From: an uncultured Ruminococcus sp.
GTDB taxonomy: Bacteria; Bacillota; Clostridia; Lachnospirales; Lachnospiraceae
NCBI GenBank assembly: GCA_904377845.1
Contig: CAJFGR010000003.1
Span: 1-64,000, forward strand
Reading direction: 5' to 3'
DNA length: 64,000 nucleotides
The notes below the pieces were generated by a model, which was not told the origin of the DNA, ran no database searches, and was given only the letters and a program-made list of their open reading frames with translations. The number at the start of each line of letters is the position of its first letter. The stretch's first letter is position 1. Positions 52,988 to 60,678 of this stretch are shown one piece after another. The position numbers were made by a program, and so were the translations under genes.

Positions 52988-54322
52988 ATGAAGATAAATT
53001 TGCCGAGAAAAGTGCTGATGATTATTAATAATCTGCAGCTTCACGGATATGAGGCGTACGCGGTGGGGGGCTGTGTGCGCGATTCGATTCTTGCGAGAAG
53101 ACCGGAAGACTGGGATATTACCACATCTGCGCGCCCGGAGGAGATCAAGAGGCTGTTCCGCAGAACCGTTGATACCGGAATTGAGCATGGAACAGTTACG
53201 GTACTGCTGGGGAAGGATGCTTATGAGGTGACAACTTACCGGATCGACGGGGCTTATGAGGACAGCAGGCACCCGAAAGAAGTGCGTTTTACAAACCGTC
53301 TGGAGGAAGATCTGCGGCGGAGAGACTTCACGATCAATGCCATGGCGTACAACGATGATGTGCGGCTGGTGGATGTGTTCGGCGGAATGCAGGATCTGAA
53401 CCATCATCTGATCCGGTGTGTAGGGGAACCGAAGGAGCGGTTCGGCGAAGACGCTTTGAGAATTCTGCGGGCGGTGCGCTTCTCTGCACAGCTTAATTTC
53501 CCCATCGAGCCGAAGACTGCCGAGGCTGTCAGAGAGCTGGCTCCCACACTTAAGAATATCAGTGCGGAGCGTATCCAGACGGAGATGGTTAAGCTCCTTG
53601 TATCGCCTCATCCGGAGCGTATTCAGGATGCGTATGAACTGGGAATTACGAAAGTGATCCTTCCCGAATGGGACGCCATGGTGGGAGTGGAACAGAATAC
53701 GCCTCATCACAGATACGATGTGTCAGGACATACGCTGCGTGCTCTGAAGAATATAAAAAGAGATAAGATTCTCCGCCTGACAATGCTTTTTCATGATATG
53801 GGCAAACCGTCTGTCAGGACGACAGATGAGACCGGAAGGGACCATTTCAAAGGTCACGCGCTGGTCAGTGAGGAGATTGCCAGAAAGGTTATGCGCCGAT
53901 TGAAATTCGACAATGATACCGTGAAAAAGGTGACGCGGCTTGTATGCTATCATGATTACCGGATGGAAGCCACGCCGAAAAATGTGCGGCGGGCCATGAA
54001 CCGGATCGGAGTGGAGCTGTTTCCGTATTATCTTGCGGTAAGGATGGCGGACGCGAAAGCCCAGAGTCCTTACCGGAGAAGAGAGAAGATTGAAAATATT
54101 ATTGCTGTGAGGGAGCTGTATCAGGAGGCGCTGCTCAATGACGAGTGCGTTACGCTGCGCCAGCTTGCGGTGAGCGGCCGCGATCTCATGGAGCTTGGGA
54201 TGAAGCCGGGCAGAGAGCTGGGAAGTATGCTCGGTGAACTCCTGGAATATGTTATTGATGATCCCCAGCGCAATACGAAAGAGAAGCTCTGTGCTTATGT
54301 AAAAGAAAAACTTGATTTGTAA
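52988..54322 (+). CDS. cca: CCA tRNA nucleotidyltransferase
   Basis: 444 residues. Head domain with AVGGCVRD and the metal-binding DWDITT, arginine motif RRDFTINAMAYN, and the ERFGEDALRILRAVRFSAQL motif of class II CCA enzymes. A C-terminal HD-like region (LTMLFHDMGKP, about residue 260, and KGHALVSEEI) is present as in many Firmicute CCA enzymes. The ATG at 52988 has GAAGAG seven bases upstream. tRNA-Cys in this window lacks an encoded CCA, consistent with need for this enzyme. Confidence 0.93.
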   Translation: MKINLPRKVLMIINNLQLHGYEAYAVGGCVRDSILARRPEDWDITTSARPEEIKRLFRRTVDTGIEHGTVTVLLGKDAYEVTTYRIDGAYEDSRHPKEVRFTNRLEEDLRRRDFTINAMAYNDDVRLVDVFGGMQDLNHHLIRCVGEPKERFGEDALRILRAVRFSAQLNFPIEPKTAEAVRELAPTLKNISAERIQTEMVKLLVSPHPERIQDAYELGITKVILPEWDAMVGVEQNTPHHRYDVSGHTLRALKNIKRDKILRLTMLFHDMGKPSVRTTDETGRDHFKGHALVSEEIARKVMRRLKFDNDTVKKVTRLVCYHDYRMEATPKNVRRAMNRIGVELFPYYLAVRMADAKAQSPYRRREKIENIIAVRELYQEALLNDECVTLRQLAVSGRDLMELGMKPGRELGSMLGELLEYVIDDPQRNTKEKLCAYVKEKLDL

Positions 54323-54336
54323 TCACATTTAGAATC

Positions 54337-54399
54337 ATACTCAGGCTGTCCCCGTCATACATTAGAGAGAGTCAGAATATGCGGTGACAGGGGGCAGCC
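54337..54399 (+). promoter_or_regulatory. Sigma-E-like promoter and ribosome-site-masking hairpin of cotS
   Basis: ATA (54337-54339), 16-base spacer, CATACATT (54356-54363): full match to ATA-N16-CATAnnnT. A 14-bp stem with one bulge (54344-54357 with 54385-54399) takes in the GGGGG ribosome site and ends next to the ATG at 54400. The 5' arm lies upstream of the expected sigma-E start point (~54370), so only read-through RNA from cca could form the hairpin. Confidence 0.6.
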
Positions 54400-55410
54400 A
54401 TGAGAGAAGAGTACGAACTGGAAGTATTGGAGCATTATGACATAGAAGTAAGGAGCACCCGAAAGATAAGGGGTGCGTTTTTTTGCGATACAAATGAGGG
54501 AACGATGCTGCTCAAAGAGACGAAGATATCGGGGCAGCGCGCTCCCTTATTGTATTTTGTACTGGACTCTCTTGAAACGACGGGAAATGTTAAAGTTGAC
54601 ACGCCTGTTTTTACGAGAGACGGCGAACTGCTCGTAAATTCAAGGGACGGAAAAAAATATATGCTGAAGAAATGGTATCAGGGCAGGGAATGTGATGTGC
54701 GGCAGGAGAAGGAAGTGCTCAGGGCCGCGGAGCGTCTTGCCGTGCTGCACCGGGAGCTCGGAAGGATTTCCCGCGATTCAGAGCAGCTGTCTTCTACGGC
54801 GCTTATGACGGGGAGAGATCCCGTGGATGAGATCCGCCGGCACAACCGGGAGCTTAAGAAGGTCAGAAGCTTTATCCGGGGCAGGGTTACGAAGAATGAG
54901 TTCGAGTACCTGTTTTTGGACAGCTTTGAGAAAATGTATCAATTGGCGGAATATGTTCTGAAGAGAATGGAAGAATCGGGATGTACGAAACTTTATCATG
55001 ACAGTGTCAGAGACGGGAATCTGGCGCACGGGGAATACAACTATCATAACCTGCTTGTGACAGAGAATGATATGGCTGTGACCGGATTTGAGCATCTGCA
55101 TATCGGCATTCAGGTTCATGATTTATATTATTACCTCAGGAAGATCATGGAAAAATATATATGGAAACAAAAAAGTGGATTGAAAATACTTGAAGCATAT
55201 GAGGGAGTCAGAAAACTGACCCCGGGAGAGCGCGAGTATGTGGGGCTGCGCCTTGCCTACCCGGAGAAATACTGGAAGACGGCCAGTACCTATTACCATT
55301 CCAACAAGGCGTGGCTCCCTCAGAAATACGTGGAAAAGCTGGAGCTTTCTGTGCGTCAGAACGAGGAAAAAAGCGCTTTTCTGGAAAATATTTTTTCCAT
55401 CGGCATATAG
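54400..55410 (+). CDS. cotS: CotS family spore coat protein (kinase-like fold)
   Basis: 336 residues, of the CotS/aminoglycoside-phosphotransferase-like group found in spore coats. A Lys-containing N-lobe (GTMLLKETK), AERLAVLHRELG and the catalytic-loop-like HGEYNYHNLLV (about 210-220) are visible; the metal-binding Asp that follows in true kinases is replaced in GFEHLH, so it may be a pseudokinase. The promoter upstream fits mother-cell expression. The ribosome site is GGGGG, masked by a hairpin as described for 54337-54399. Confidence 0.8.
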   Translation: MREEYELEVLEHYDIEVRSTRKIRGAFFCDTNEGTMLLKETKISGQRAPLLYFVLDSLETTGNVKVDTPVFTRDGELLVNSRDGKKYMLKKWYQGRECDVRQEKEVLRAAERLAVLHRELGRISRDSEQLSSTALMTGRDPVDEIRRHNRELKKVRSFIRGRVTKNEFEYLFLDSFEKMYQLAEYVLKRMEESGCTKLYHDSVRDGNLAHGEYNYHNLLVTENDMAVTGFEHLHIGIQVHDLYYYLRKIMEKYIWKQKSGLKILEAYEGVRKLTPGEREYVGLRLAYPEKYWKTASTYYHSNKAWLPQKYVEKLELSVRQNEEKSAFLENIFSIGI

Positions 55411-55514
55411 TAAAGACCGGTTGCTGTTTCAGCGGAAACATGATATATTAGTACTGGATTTATTGTGATTTTTTTATAAAAAAATCAACAGAAAAAATGG
55501 TAGGAGTGGTAAAA

Positions 55515-57197
55515 ATGTATCAGAAAGAGTATGAACGCTGGATGGCAGCGGATCTGGAAGATCCGGATCTGAAACCGGAATTGTCAAAAATTGAAGGAAA
55601 TGACGAAGAGATCAAAGAGCGCTTTGCGGTAGCGCTGAAGTTCGGAACAGCCGGACTCAGAGGTGTTCTCGGAGCAGGTACGAATCGCATGAATATTTAT
55701 GTTGTGCGTCAGGCAACACAGGGACTTGCAAACTGGGTTAAGACACAGGGCGGGACACAGACTGTTGCCATCAGTTACGACAGCCGTATTAAGAGCGATG
55801 TATTTGCGAAGACAGCGGCAGGCGTACTTGCAGCCAACGGAATTAAGGTAAGAATTTATGATGCACTGATGCCGGTGCCGGCACTTTCATTTGCGACACG
55901 GTACTATAACTGCAATGCAGGTGTCATGGTGACCGCATCCCACAATCCTGCGAAATATAACGGGTACAAGGCATATGGCCCGGACGGTTGCCAGATGACG
56001 GACGATGCAGCCGCAATCGTATATGAAGAGATCCAGAAGACCGACGTGCTGACCGGAGCTAAGTATATGTCATTTGCCCAGGGAGTTGAGGAAGGGCTGA
56101 TCCGCTTCGTGGGTGACGACTGCAAGAGAGCGCTCTATGATGCCATCGAATCCCGTCAGGTACGTCCGGGACTCTGTAAAACAGCCGGCCTGAAGCTGGT
56201 GTACAGCCCGCTGAACGGATCAGGGCTTATGCCGGTGACTCAGGTATTAAAGGATATCGGTATTACGGATATTACGATCGTTCCGGATCAGGAGTACCCG
56301 AACGGATACTTTACAACCTGCAGCTATCCGAACCCGGAGATCTTTGCAGCACTGGAGCAGGGACTTAATCTTGCCAAAGAGACGGGGGCTGATCTGATGC
56401 TGGCGACAGATCCGGATGCGGACCGTGTAGGTATTGCCATGAAATGCCCGGACGGTTCTTACGAGCTGGTAAGCGGAAATGAAGTGGGTGTGCTGCTTCT
56501 GGACTATATTTGTGCAGGACGTATTGAGAAGGGGACAATGCCGGAGAAACCGGTTGCGGTTAAGTCTATTGTTTCTACGCCGCTGGCAGATGCAGTAGCT
56601 GAGAAGTACGGCGTGGAGCTTCGCAGTGTCCTGACCGGATTTAAATGGATCGGCGACCAGATCGCACAGCTTGAGGAAGCCGGAGAAGTGGATCGCTTTA
56701 TCTTTGGTTTCGAGGAGAGCTACGGATACCTTGCAGGACCGTATGTGCGCGATAAAGACGCGGTGATCGGATCCATGCTGATCTGCGAGATGGCGGCTTA
56801 TTACAGAAGCATCGGCAGTTCACTTAAGCAGAGAATGGAAGAAATCTATGCGGAGTACGGCCGTTACCTGAACAAGGTTGACAGCTTCGAGTTCCCGGGA
56901 TTAAGCGGAATGGACAAGATGGCGGGTATTATGGAAGGCCTGAGGGCAAATCCGCTGACAGAGATCGCCGGATACAAAGTGACATCCGTAACAGATTATG
57001 AGAAACCGGAGGAGACAGGACTGCCGGCAGCCAACGTTCTGATCTACAAGCTGGAGAACAATGAGACTGTAATTGTCCGCCCGTCAGGAACAGAACCGAA
57101 GATCAAAATCTACTACACAACACTGGGTAAGGACCTCGCCGAAGCAGAGAAAGAGAAAGAAAAACTCGCTGAAGCACTCAAACCGATAATGGCATAG
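55515..57197 (+). CDS. pgcA: Phosphoglucomutase/phosphomannomutase family phosphosugar mutase
   Basis: 560 residues, four-domain alpha-D-phosphohexomutase. The N-terminus YERWMAADLEDPDLK and GTAGLRG are those of the Firmicute PgcA type. The phosphoserine S142 is in TASHNPAKYNGYK, the metal loop is DPDADR, the sugar loop FGFEESYGYLAG, and the phosphate loop RPSGTEPKIK. It interconverts glucose-1- and glucose-6-phosphate, feeding UDP-glucose. The ATG at 55515 follows TAGGAG; the ATG six codons earlier overlaps it. Confidence 0.92.
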   Translation: MYQKEYERWMAADLEDPDLKPELSKIEGNDEEIKERFAVALKFGTAGLRGVLGAGTNRMNIYVVRQATQGLANWVKTQGGTQTVAISYDSRIKSDVFAKTAAGVLAANGIKVRIYDALMPVPALSFATRYYNCNAGVMVTASHNPAKYNGYKAYGPDGCQMTDDAAAIVYEEIQKTDVLTGAKYMSFAQGVEEGLIRFVGDDCKRALYDAIESRQVRPGLCKTAGLKLVYSPLNGSGLMPVTQVLKDIGITDITIVPDQEYPNGYFTTCSYPNPEIFAALEQGLNLAKETGADLMLATDPDADRVGIAMKCPDGSYELVSGNEVGVLLLDYICAGRIEKGTMPEKPVAVKSIVSTPLADAVAEKYGVELRSVLTGFKWIGDQIAQLEEAGEVDRFIFGFEESYGYLAGPYVRDKDAVIGSMLICEMAAYYRSIGSSLKQRMEEIYAEYGRYLNKVDSFEFPGLSGMDKMAGIMEGLRANPLTEIAGYKVTSVTDYEKPEETGLPAANVLIYKLENNETVIVRPSGTEPKIKIYYTTLGKDLAEAEKEKEKLAEALKPIMA

Positions 57198-57225
57198 AAT
57201 AATGCCCTAAAAACGGTGAAAATTC

Positions 57226-57254
57226 TTGACAAAGGTCAGGTAAACCGTTATAAC
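57226..57254 (+). promoter_or_regulatory. Sigma-A promoter of the HU gene
   Basis: TTGACA (57226-57231), 17-base spacer, TATAAC (57249-57254). Confidence 0.8.
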
Positions 57255-57261
57255 AATACAT

Positions 57262-57300
57262 AAAGGCGGAAAATGCGGACGTTCGGGCATTTTCCCCTTT
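57262..57300 (+). promoter_or_regulatory. 5'-terminal hairpin of the HU mRNA
   Basis: AAAGG and GGAAAATGC (57262-57276, one bulged C) pair with GCATTTTCC and CCTTT (57287-57300). It begins at the predicted transcription start (~57261), about 55 bases before the HU start codon. It may stabilise the mRNA's 5' end or stop read-through; the T-tract after it is poor. Confidence 0.55.
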
Positions 57301-57354
57301 AATAAATCAGAACAGAAATTGTATGTATGTACAATAAAGAGGAGGAATTTATCC

Positions 57355-57627
57355 ATGAACAAAACAGAATTGATCGCAGCTATTGCAGAGAAAGCAGAGA
57401 TTTCCAAGAAAGATTCTGAGAAAGCATTAAAAGCTTTTGTTGATGTTGTTACAGAGCAGCTTAAAAACGATGATAAGGTTCAGCTTGTAGGATTCGGAAC
57501 ATTCGAAGTAAGCAAGAGAGCAGCAAGAGAAGGAAGAAACCCGCAGACAGGAAAGACAATGAAGATCGAGGCTTGCAAGGCACCGAAGTTCAAAGCAGGA
57601 AAAGCTTTAAAGGATGCAATCAACTAA
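57355..57627 (+). CDS. hup: HU family DNA-binding protein
   Basis: 90 residues, the exact length of HU. It starts [20 protein letters not shown] and contains GFGTFEV and the DNA-binding beta-arm [10 protein letters not shown] nucleoid architectural protein, acting as a dimer. AGAGGAGG lies nine bases before the ATG; the open frame extends upstream without a ribosome site. It has its own promoter and terminator. Confidence 0.97.
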   Translation: MNKTELIAAIAEKAEISKKDSEKALKAFVDVVTEQLKNDDKVQLVGFGTFEVSKRAAREGRNPQTGKTMKIEACKAPKFKAGKALKDAIN

Positions 57628-57662
57628 TCTTTGATTTACCATAGAGTGAGTTATAAAAGGAC

Positions 57663-57698
57663 AGGCACTTACGATGAAAAATCATTGTAAGTGCCTTT
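57663..57698 (+). terminator. Terminator of hup
   Basis: A 15-bp stem with one wobble or mismatch (57663-57677, 57682-57696) and AAAA loop, then TTTT. Confidence 0.85.
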
Positions 57699-57732
57699 TG
57701 GCACTTCCGGTGATTGGCAGAAAGGAAAAAAT

Positions 57733-57972
57733 ATGCGTTTAGACAAATTCTTAAAGGTATCCAGACTGATCAAGCGCCGTACCGTAGCAAATGAAGCCTG
57801 CGACGCGGGCCGCGTTATGGTCAACGACAAGCCTGCGAAAGCTTCTGTACAGGTAAAGCCGGGCGATGTGATAGAGATCCAGTTCGGCACGCGCAATGTG
57901 AAAGTCAAAGTTATGGAGCTGAAGGACACTACGAAGAAGGATGAGGCTTCCGATCTCTTCCAGTACTTATAG
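57733..57972 (+). CDS. rqcP: RqcP (YabO), S4 domain ribosome quality control protein
   Basis: 79 residues with an S4 RNA-binding domain: MRLDKFLKVSRLIKRRT, then GRVMVNDKPAKAS and VKPGDVIEI. RqcP binds stalled 50S subunits with RqcH during C-terminal alanine tailing. Its place before yabP, yabQ and divIC is the same as in Bacillus subtilis, which confirms the call over other S4 proteins. Confidence 0.93.
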   Translation: MRLDKFLKVSRLIKRRTVANEACDAGRVMVNDKPAKASVQVKPGDVIEIQFGTRNVKVKVMELKDTTKKDEASDLFQYL

Positions 57973-57974
57973 GT

Positions 57975-58001
57975 ATAATTTGGTGCAGCCTCTCATATAT
58001 T
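57975..58001 (+). promoter_or_regulatory. Sigma-E-like promoter of yabP-yabQ
   Basis: ATA (57975-57977), 16-base spacer, CATATATT (57994-58001), a full match to ATA-N16-CATAnnnT, 27 bases before yabP. yabP and yabQ are sigma-E dependent in B. subtilis. Confidence 0.65.
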
Positions 58002-58027
58002 TAAAAACAGAGTGGGAGGGAGTACAG

Positions 58028-58312
58028 ATGGAAGAACAGCGTATTGCAAAATCGCACAAGCTCGTAGTAAATAACAGGAAAACAAGTATGGTGACAGGGG
58101 TTCTGGACGTTCTTTCTTTTGACCTGAACGAGATCCTGCTGGAGACGGAGCAGGGGATGATGATGGTGAAAGGGACGGATCTCCATGTGAACAGGCTGAG
58201 TGTGGAAAAAGGAGAAGTGGATCTGTCCGGAAATATTGACAGTATTGCTTATTCAAGCGCCACACCGGCGGGAAAACAGGGGGAGAATTTCCTGTCAAAA
58301 CTTTTTAAGTAG
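58028..58312 (+). CDS. yabP: Sporulation protein YabP
   Basis: 94 residues of the YabP/YqfC family: SHKLVVNNRKTSMVTGV, FDLNEILLETEQGMMMVKG, and VEKGEVDLSGNIDSIAY. Needed for spore cortex or coat formation. GGGAGGG lies six to seven bases before the ATG. It precedes yabQ by 9 bases. Confidence 0.92.
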   Translation: MEEQRIAKSHKLVVNNRKTSMVTGVLDVLSFDLNEILLETEQGMMMVKGTDLHVNRLSVEKGEVDLSGNIDSIAYSSATPAGKQGENFLSKLFK

Positions 58313-58321
58313 GAGCGGACA

Positions 58322-58654
58322 ATGATATTGGGGATCGGTGCGGAGAGCGGAGTCTTTTTATATGCGGTACTGGCGGGTGTCTCTGTGCTGTGCGCGTACC
58401 GGATACTGATGATGTTCAGAAAGCTGGTCCGGCATAATCTGATCATAACCGGTGTGGAAGATGTGATCTTCTGGATCGGAGCCAGTGTTTATATTTTCCG
58501 CAAGATGTATGAGACGACTTACGGGAGCATTCGGTGGTTTTTCGTACTGGGGATTCTGTGCGGTGCCGGCACGGCGTTTCTCCTGTTCCGGCTGCCGGGT
58601 AAAATTTGTGCAAAGACTAAGAAAAGTCTTGAAAAGTATACAAAAAAAAGATAA
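58322..58654 (+). CDS. yabQ: Sporulation membrane protein YabQ
   Basis: 110 residues with three hydrophobic helices (about 7-25, 44-62, 70-90) and a basic C-terminus. The EDVIFWIGASVYIF segment is typical of YabQ, which is needed for spore cortex formation. The gene is shorter than the B. subtilis protein (about 210) but of normal size for Clostridia. Confidence 0.88.
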   Translation: MILGIGAESGVFLYAVLAGVSVLCAYRILMMFRKLVRHNLIITGVEDVIFWIGASVYIFRKMYETTYGSIRWFFVLGILCGAGTAFLLFRLPGKICAKTKKSLEKYTKKR

Positions 58655-58706
58655 AATATTTACACAATGGGGTATAAAATTATATTAATAAGATGGGTGA
58701 GTATGA

Positions 58707-59045
58707 ATGAGCAAGACAAGACGACAGCAGAATGCGGGCCGTTCAAAAAGGAAAAGAAACACGCGGCTCAGACATTATAAACAGAGTATACTGATGGTCT
58801 GTATGGTGCTTATATTCCTGTCGGGAGCTCTCGCGGTTGGTTCTTTAAACCTTAATGCGAAGAATGCCGGGTATAAGGAACAGGAGAAGGAGCTTCAGGC
58901 GCAGATCGAGGAAGAAAAGCAGCGGTCGGAAGAGATAGACGAATATGAAGAATATGTCAAGTCAGATCAGTATATTAAGGATACGGCGGAGGACAGGCTG
59001 GGTCTGGTAGATCCAAATGAGATCGTATTCAAGCCGTCAAAGTAG
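58707..59045 (+). CDS. divIC: Septum formation initiator DivIC/FtsB-like
   Basis: 112 residues: basic cytosolic tail (1-24), one transmembrane helix (about 27-47), a leucine/glutamate coiled coil (about 55-80), then YIKDTAEDRLGLVDPNEIVF, the typical DivIC end. It acts with FtsL and DivIB in the divisome. Its position after yabQ matches B. subtilis. Confidence 0.92.
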   Translation: MSKTRRQQNAGRSKRKRNTRLRHYKQSILMVCMVLIFLSGALAVGSLNLNAKNAGYKEQEKELQAQIEEEKQRSEEIDEYEEYVKSDQYIKDTAEDRLGLVDPNEIVFKPSK

Positions 59046-59087
59046 CCGGACTGAATGAAACTGAACAGTGAGGAAAATATACAAATG

Positions 59088-59119
59088 AAAACTCCGGGAG
59101 AATTCTCCCGGAGTTTTTT
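59088..59119 (+). terminator. Terminator after divIC
   Basis: A perfect 15-bp stem (59088-59102, 59103-59117), effectively a palindrome, followed by T residues. Confidence 0.85.
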
Positions 59120-59189
59120 GCGATTCAGCCTTTATGGACGGGCTGATGAACGTTTTGCCTGATAAGAAACGGCGGAAAGGAGATACGGC

Positions 59190-60587
59190 ATGAACAAGGG
59201 ACAGGCACTTCACGGCAGCCCCTATGTGGAACAGATCGAAAAATATGCACATTCCCTGAAACAGCTTTCCCGGACATTTATGGGACTGGAGGAGAAGAAA
59301 AAAGCGTTTTCCAATGAGGAAATCGAAGAGATGTTTACCCGGGTCAGGGAGAAAGTGTGCGGAAAGTGTGAAAAATGCGGATGGTGCTGGGGCGAAAATT
59401 TCGTACATACATATCAGATGGGGTATGAGATACTCTCTGCCGTAGACCAGTACGGGAATGATCTCAACACGGAAGTAAAACGGAAGCTTATGCAGCGTTG
59501 TATTATGGCGCCTCGTTTTCTGAGGGAAATGCTGGCGGGATTCCATGATGCAAGACAGAATATTATGTGGGTAAACCGGATTGCGCGCAGCAGGGAGAGC
59601 TGCGCCATACAGATGGATACATTTGCGGATATGATCGAAAATACCGCAAGAGAACTTGAAAACAGCATATTTACAGATGAAAGACTTGAAAAGCGTATTA
59701 TGGCGTCGCTGAAAAAGAAGGGGCTCCGTGTACTGTATACACATTTTTTTATGAACAGTGAGGGTAAGTATGAGATTCACGTTACTGTCAGAAGCATGAA
59801 AAAACAGAAGGTTACGGTAAAGGAAGTCGTGCGTGCGGTTACGGATTGTGTCGGACGGAAATTCATCCTTCCGGGCGACAGTGCCCAGATGGTGGGCAGC
59901 GATTATATGACAGTGGTGTGTGTGGAGGGACCCTCTTTCTATATTATGCACGGTACGGCAAGAATCGGTAAGGACTGTTCGCAGGTATCCGGAGATAACT
60001 TTGCCCTCATGGAGATGCCGGGAGGAAAATATGCAGTGGCGCTCTCGGACGGGATGGGATCCGGAGAGGCGGCGTGCCGGGAGAGTACGCTGGTTATTGA
60101 ACTTCTGGAGGAACTCTTGAATGCCGGATTCCCTGAGAAGACAGCCATCCAGATGATCAACACGACGCTTGTTATCGGGCGTGAAGAGATTCATTATTCA
60201 ACGGTGGATATGACGGTGTTCGATCTTTATACCGGGGAGTGTGAAATTATAAAAGCAGGTGCCTCCTCCACATTTATCCGGAAGAAAGACAGTGTGGAGC
60301 ATTTAAGTTCCACCAGTCTTCCGATCGGAGTAATGAACCATATAGATATTGACTCGGTAAAACGGCAGCTGGAGGACGGAGATTTCGTAATTATGGTTAC
60401 GGACGGAGTTCTGGATGCGCTTCCGGTAGGTGAACAGGATATTCTTCTGGAGACAATTATACAGGGGAGCGAGATTACAAATCCGAAAGAGCTTGCTCAT
60501 CATGTGCTGGAACAGGTGCTTGCGTGGACGGGAAAAGAGCCGGCGGATGATATGACTGTGATGGCGGTGGGCATATGGAGAGATTAA
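59190..60587 (+). CDS. spoIIE: Stage II sporulation protein E, cytosolic form without membrane domain
   Basis: 465 residues. The PP2C-type phosphatase domain (about 255-465) has SGDNFALMEM, LSDGMGSGEAA and VTDGVLDAL with metal-binding Asp residues; it should dephosphorylate SpoIIAA and so release sigma-F. The regulatory region before it includes a cluster CGKCEKCGWC (about 58-67). The ten-helix N-terminal membrane region of Bacillus SpoIIE (about 330 residues) is absent: the ORF starts 144 bases after divIC with AAAGGAG at its ATG, and no hydrophobic ORF precedes it. Synteny (divIC-spoIIE-tilS-hpt-ftsH) identifies it as the orthologue. Confidence 0.9.
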   Translation: MNKGQALHGSPYVEQIEKYAHSLKQLSRTFMGLEEKKKAFSNEEIEEMFTRVREKVCGKCEKCGWCWGENFVHTYQMGYEILSAVDQYGNDLNTEVKRKLMQRCIMAPRFLREMLAGFHDARQNIMWVNRIARSRESCAIQMDTFADMIENTARELENSIFTDERLEKRIMASLKKKGLRVLYTHFFMNSEGKYEIHVTVRSMKKQKVTVKEVVRAVTDCVGRKFILPGDSAQMVGSDYMTVVCVEGPSFYIMHGTARIGKDCSQVSGDNFALMEMPGGKYAVALSDGMGSGEAACRESTLVIELLEELLNAGFPEKTAIQMINTTLVIGREEIHYSTVDMTVFDLYTGECEIIKAGASSTFIRKKDSVEHLSSTSLPIGVMNHIDIDSVKRQLEDGDFVIMVTDGVLDALPVGEQDILLETIIQGSEITNPKELAHHVLEQVLAWTGKEPADDMTVMAVGIWRD

Positions 60588-60643
60588 AGAGCGTTCAGCG
60601 GTCTTTATATGCAGCAGCCCGGCCATGGGACTGAACTGTTATC

Positions 60644-60672
60644 TTTACAATTTCAACTGAATTGGTTATAGT
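60644..60672 (+). promoter_or_regulatory. Sigma-A promoter of tilS, predicting a leaderless mRNA
   Basis: TTTACA (60644-60649), 17-base spacer, TATAGT (60667-60672). The expected start point, seven bases on, is the A of the tilS ATG (60679). No ribosome site lies before the ATG. Confidence 0.6.
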
Positions 60673-60678
60673 TTACAT

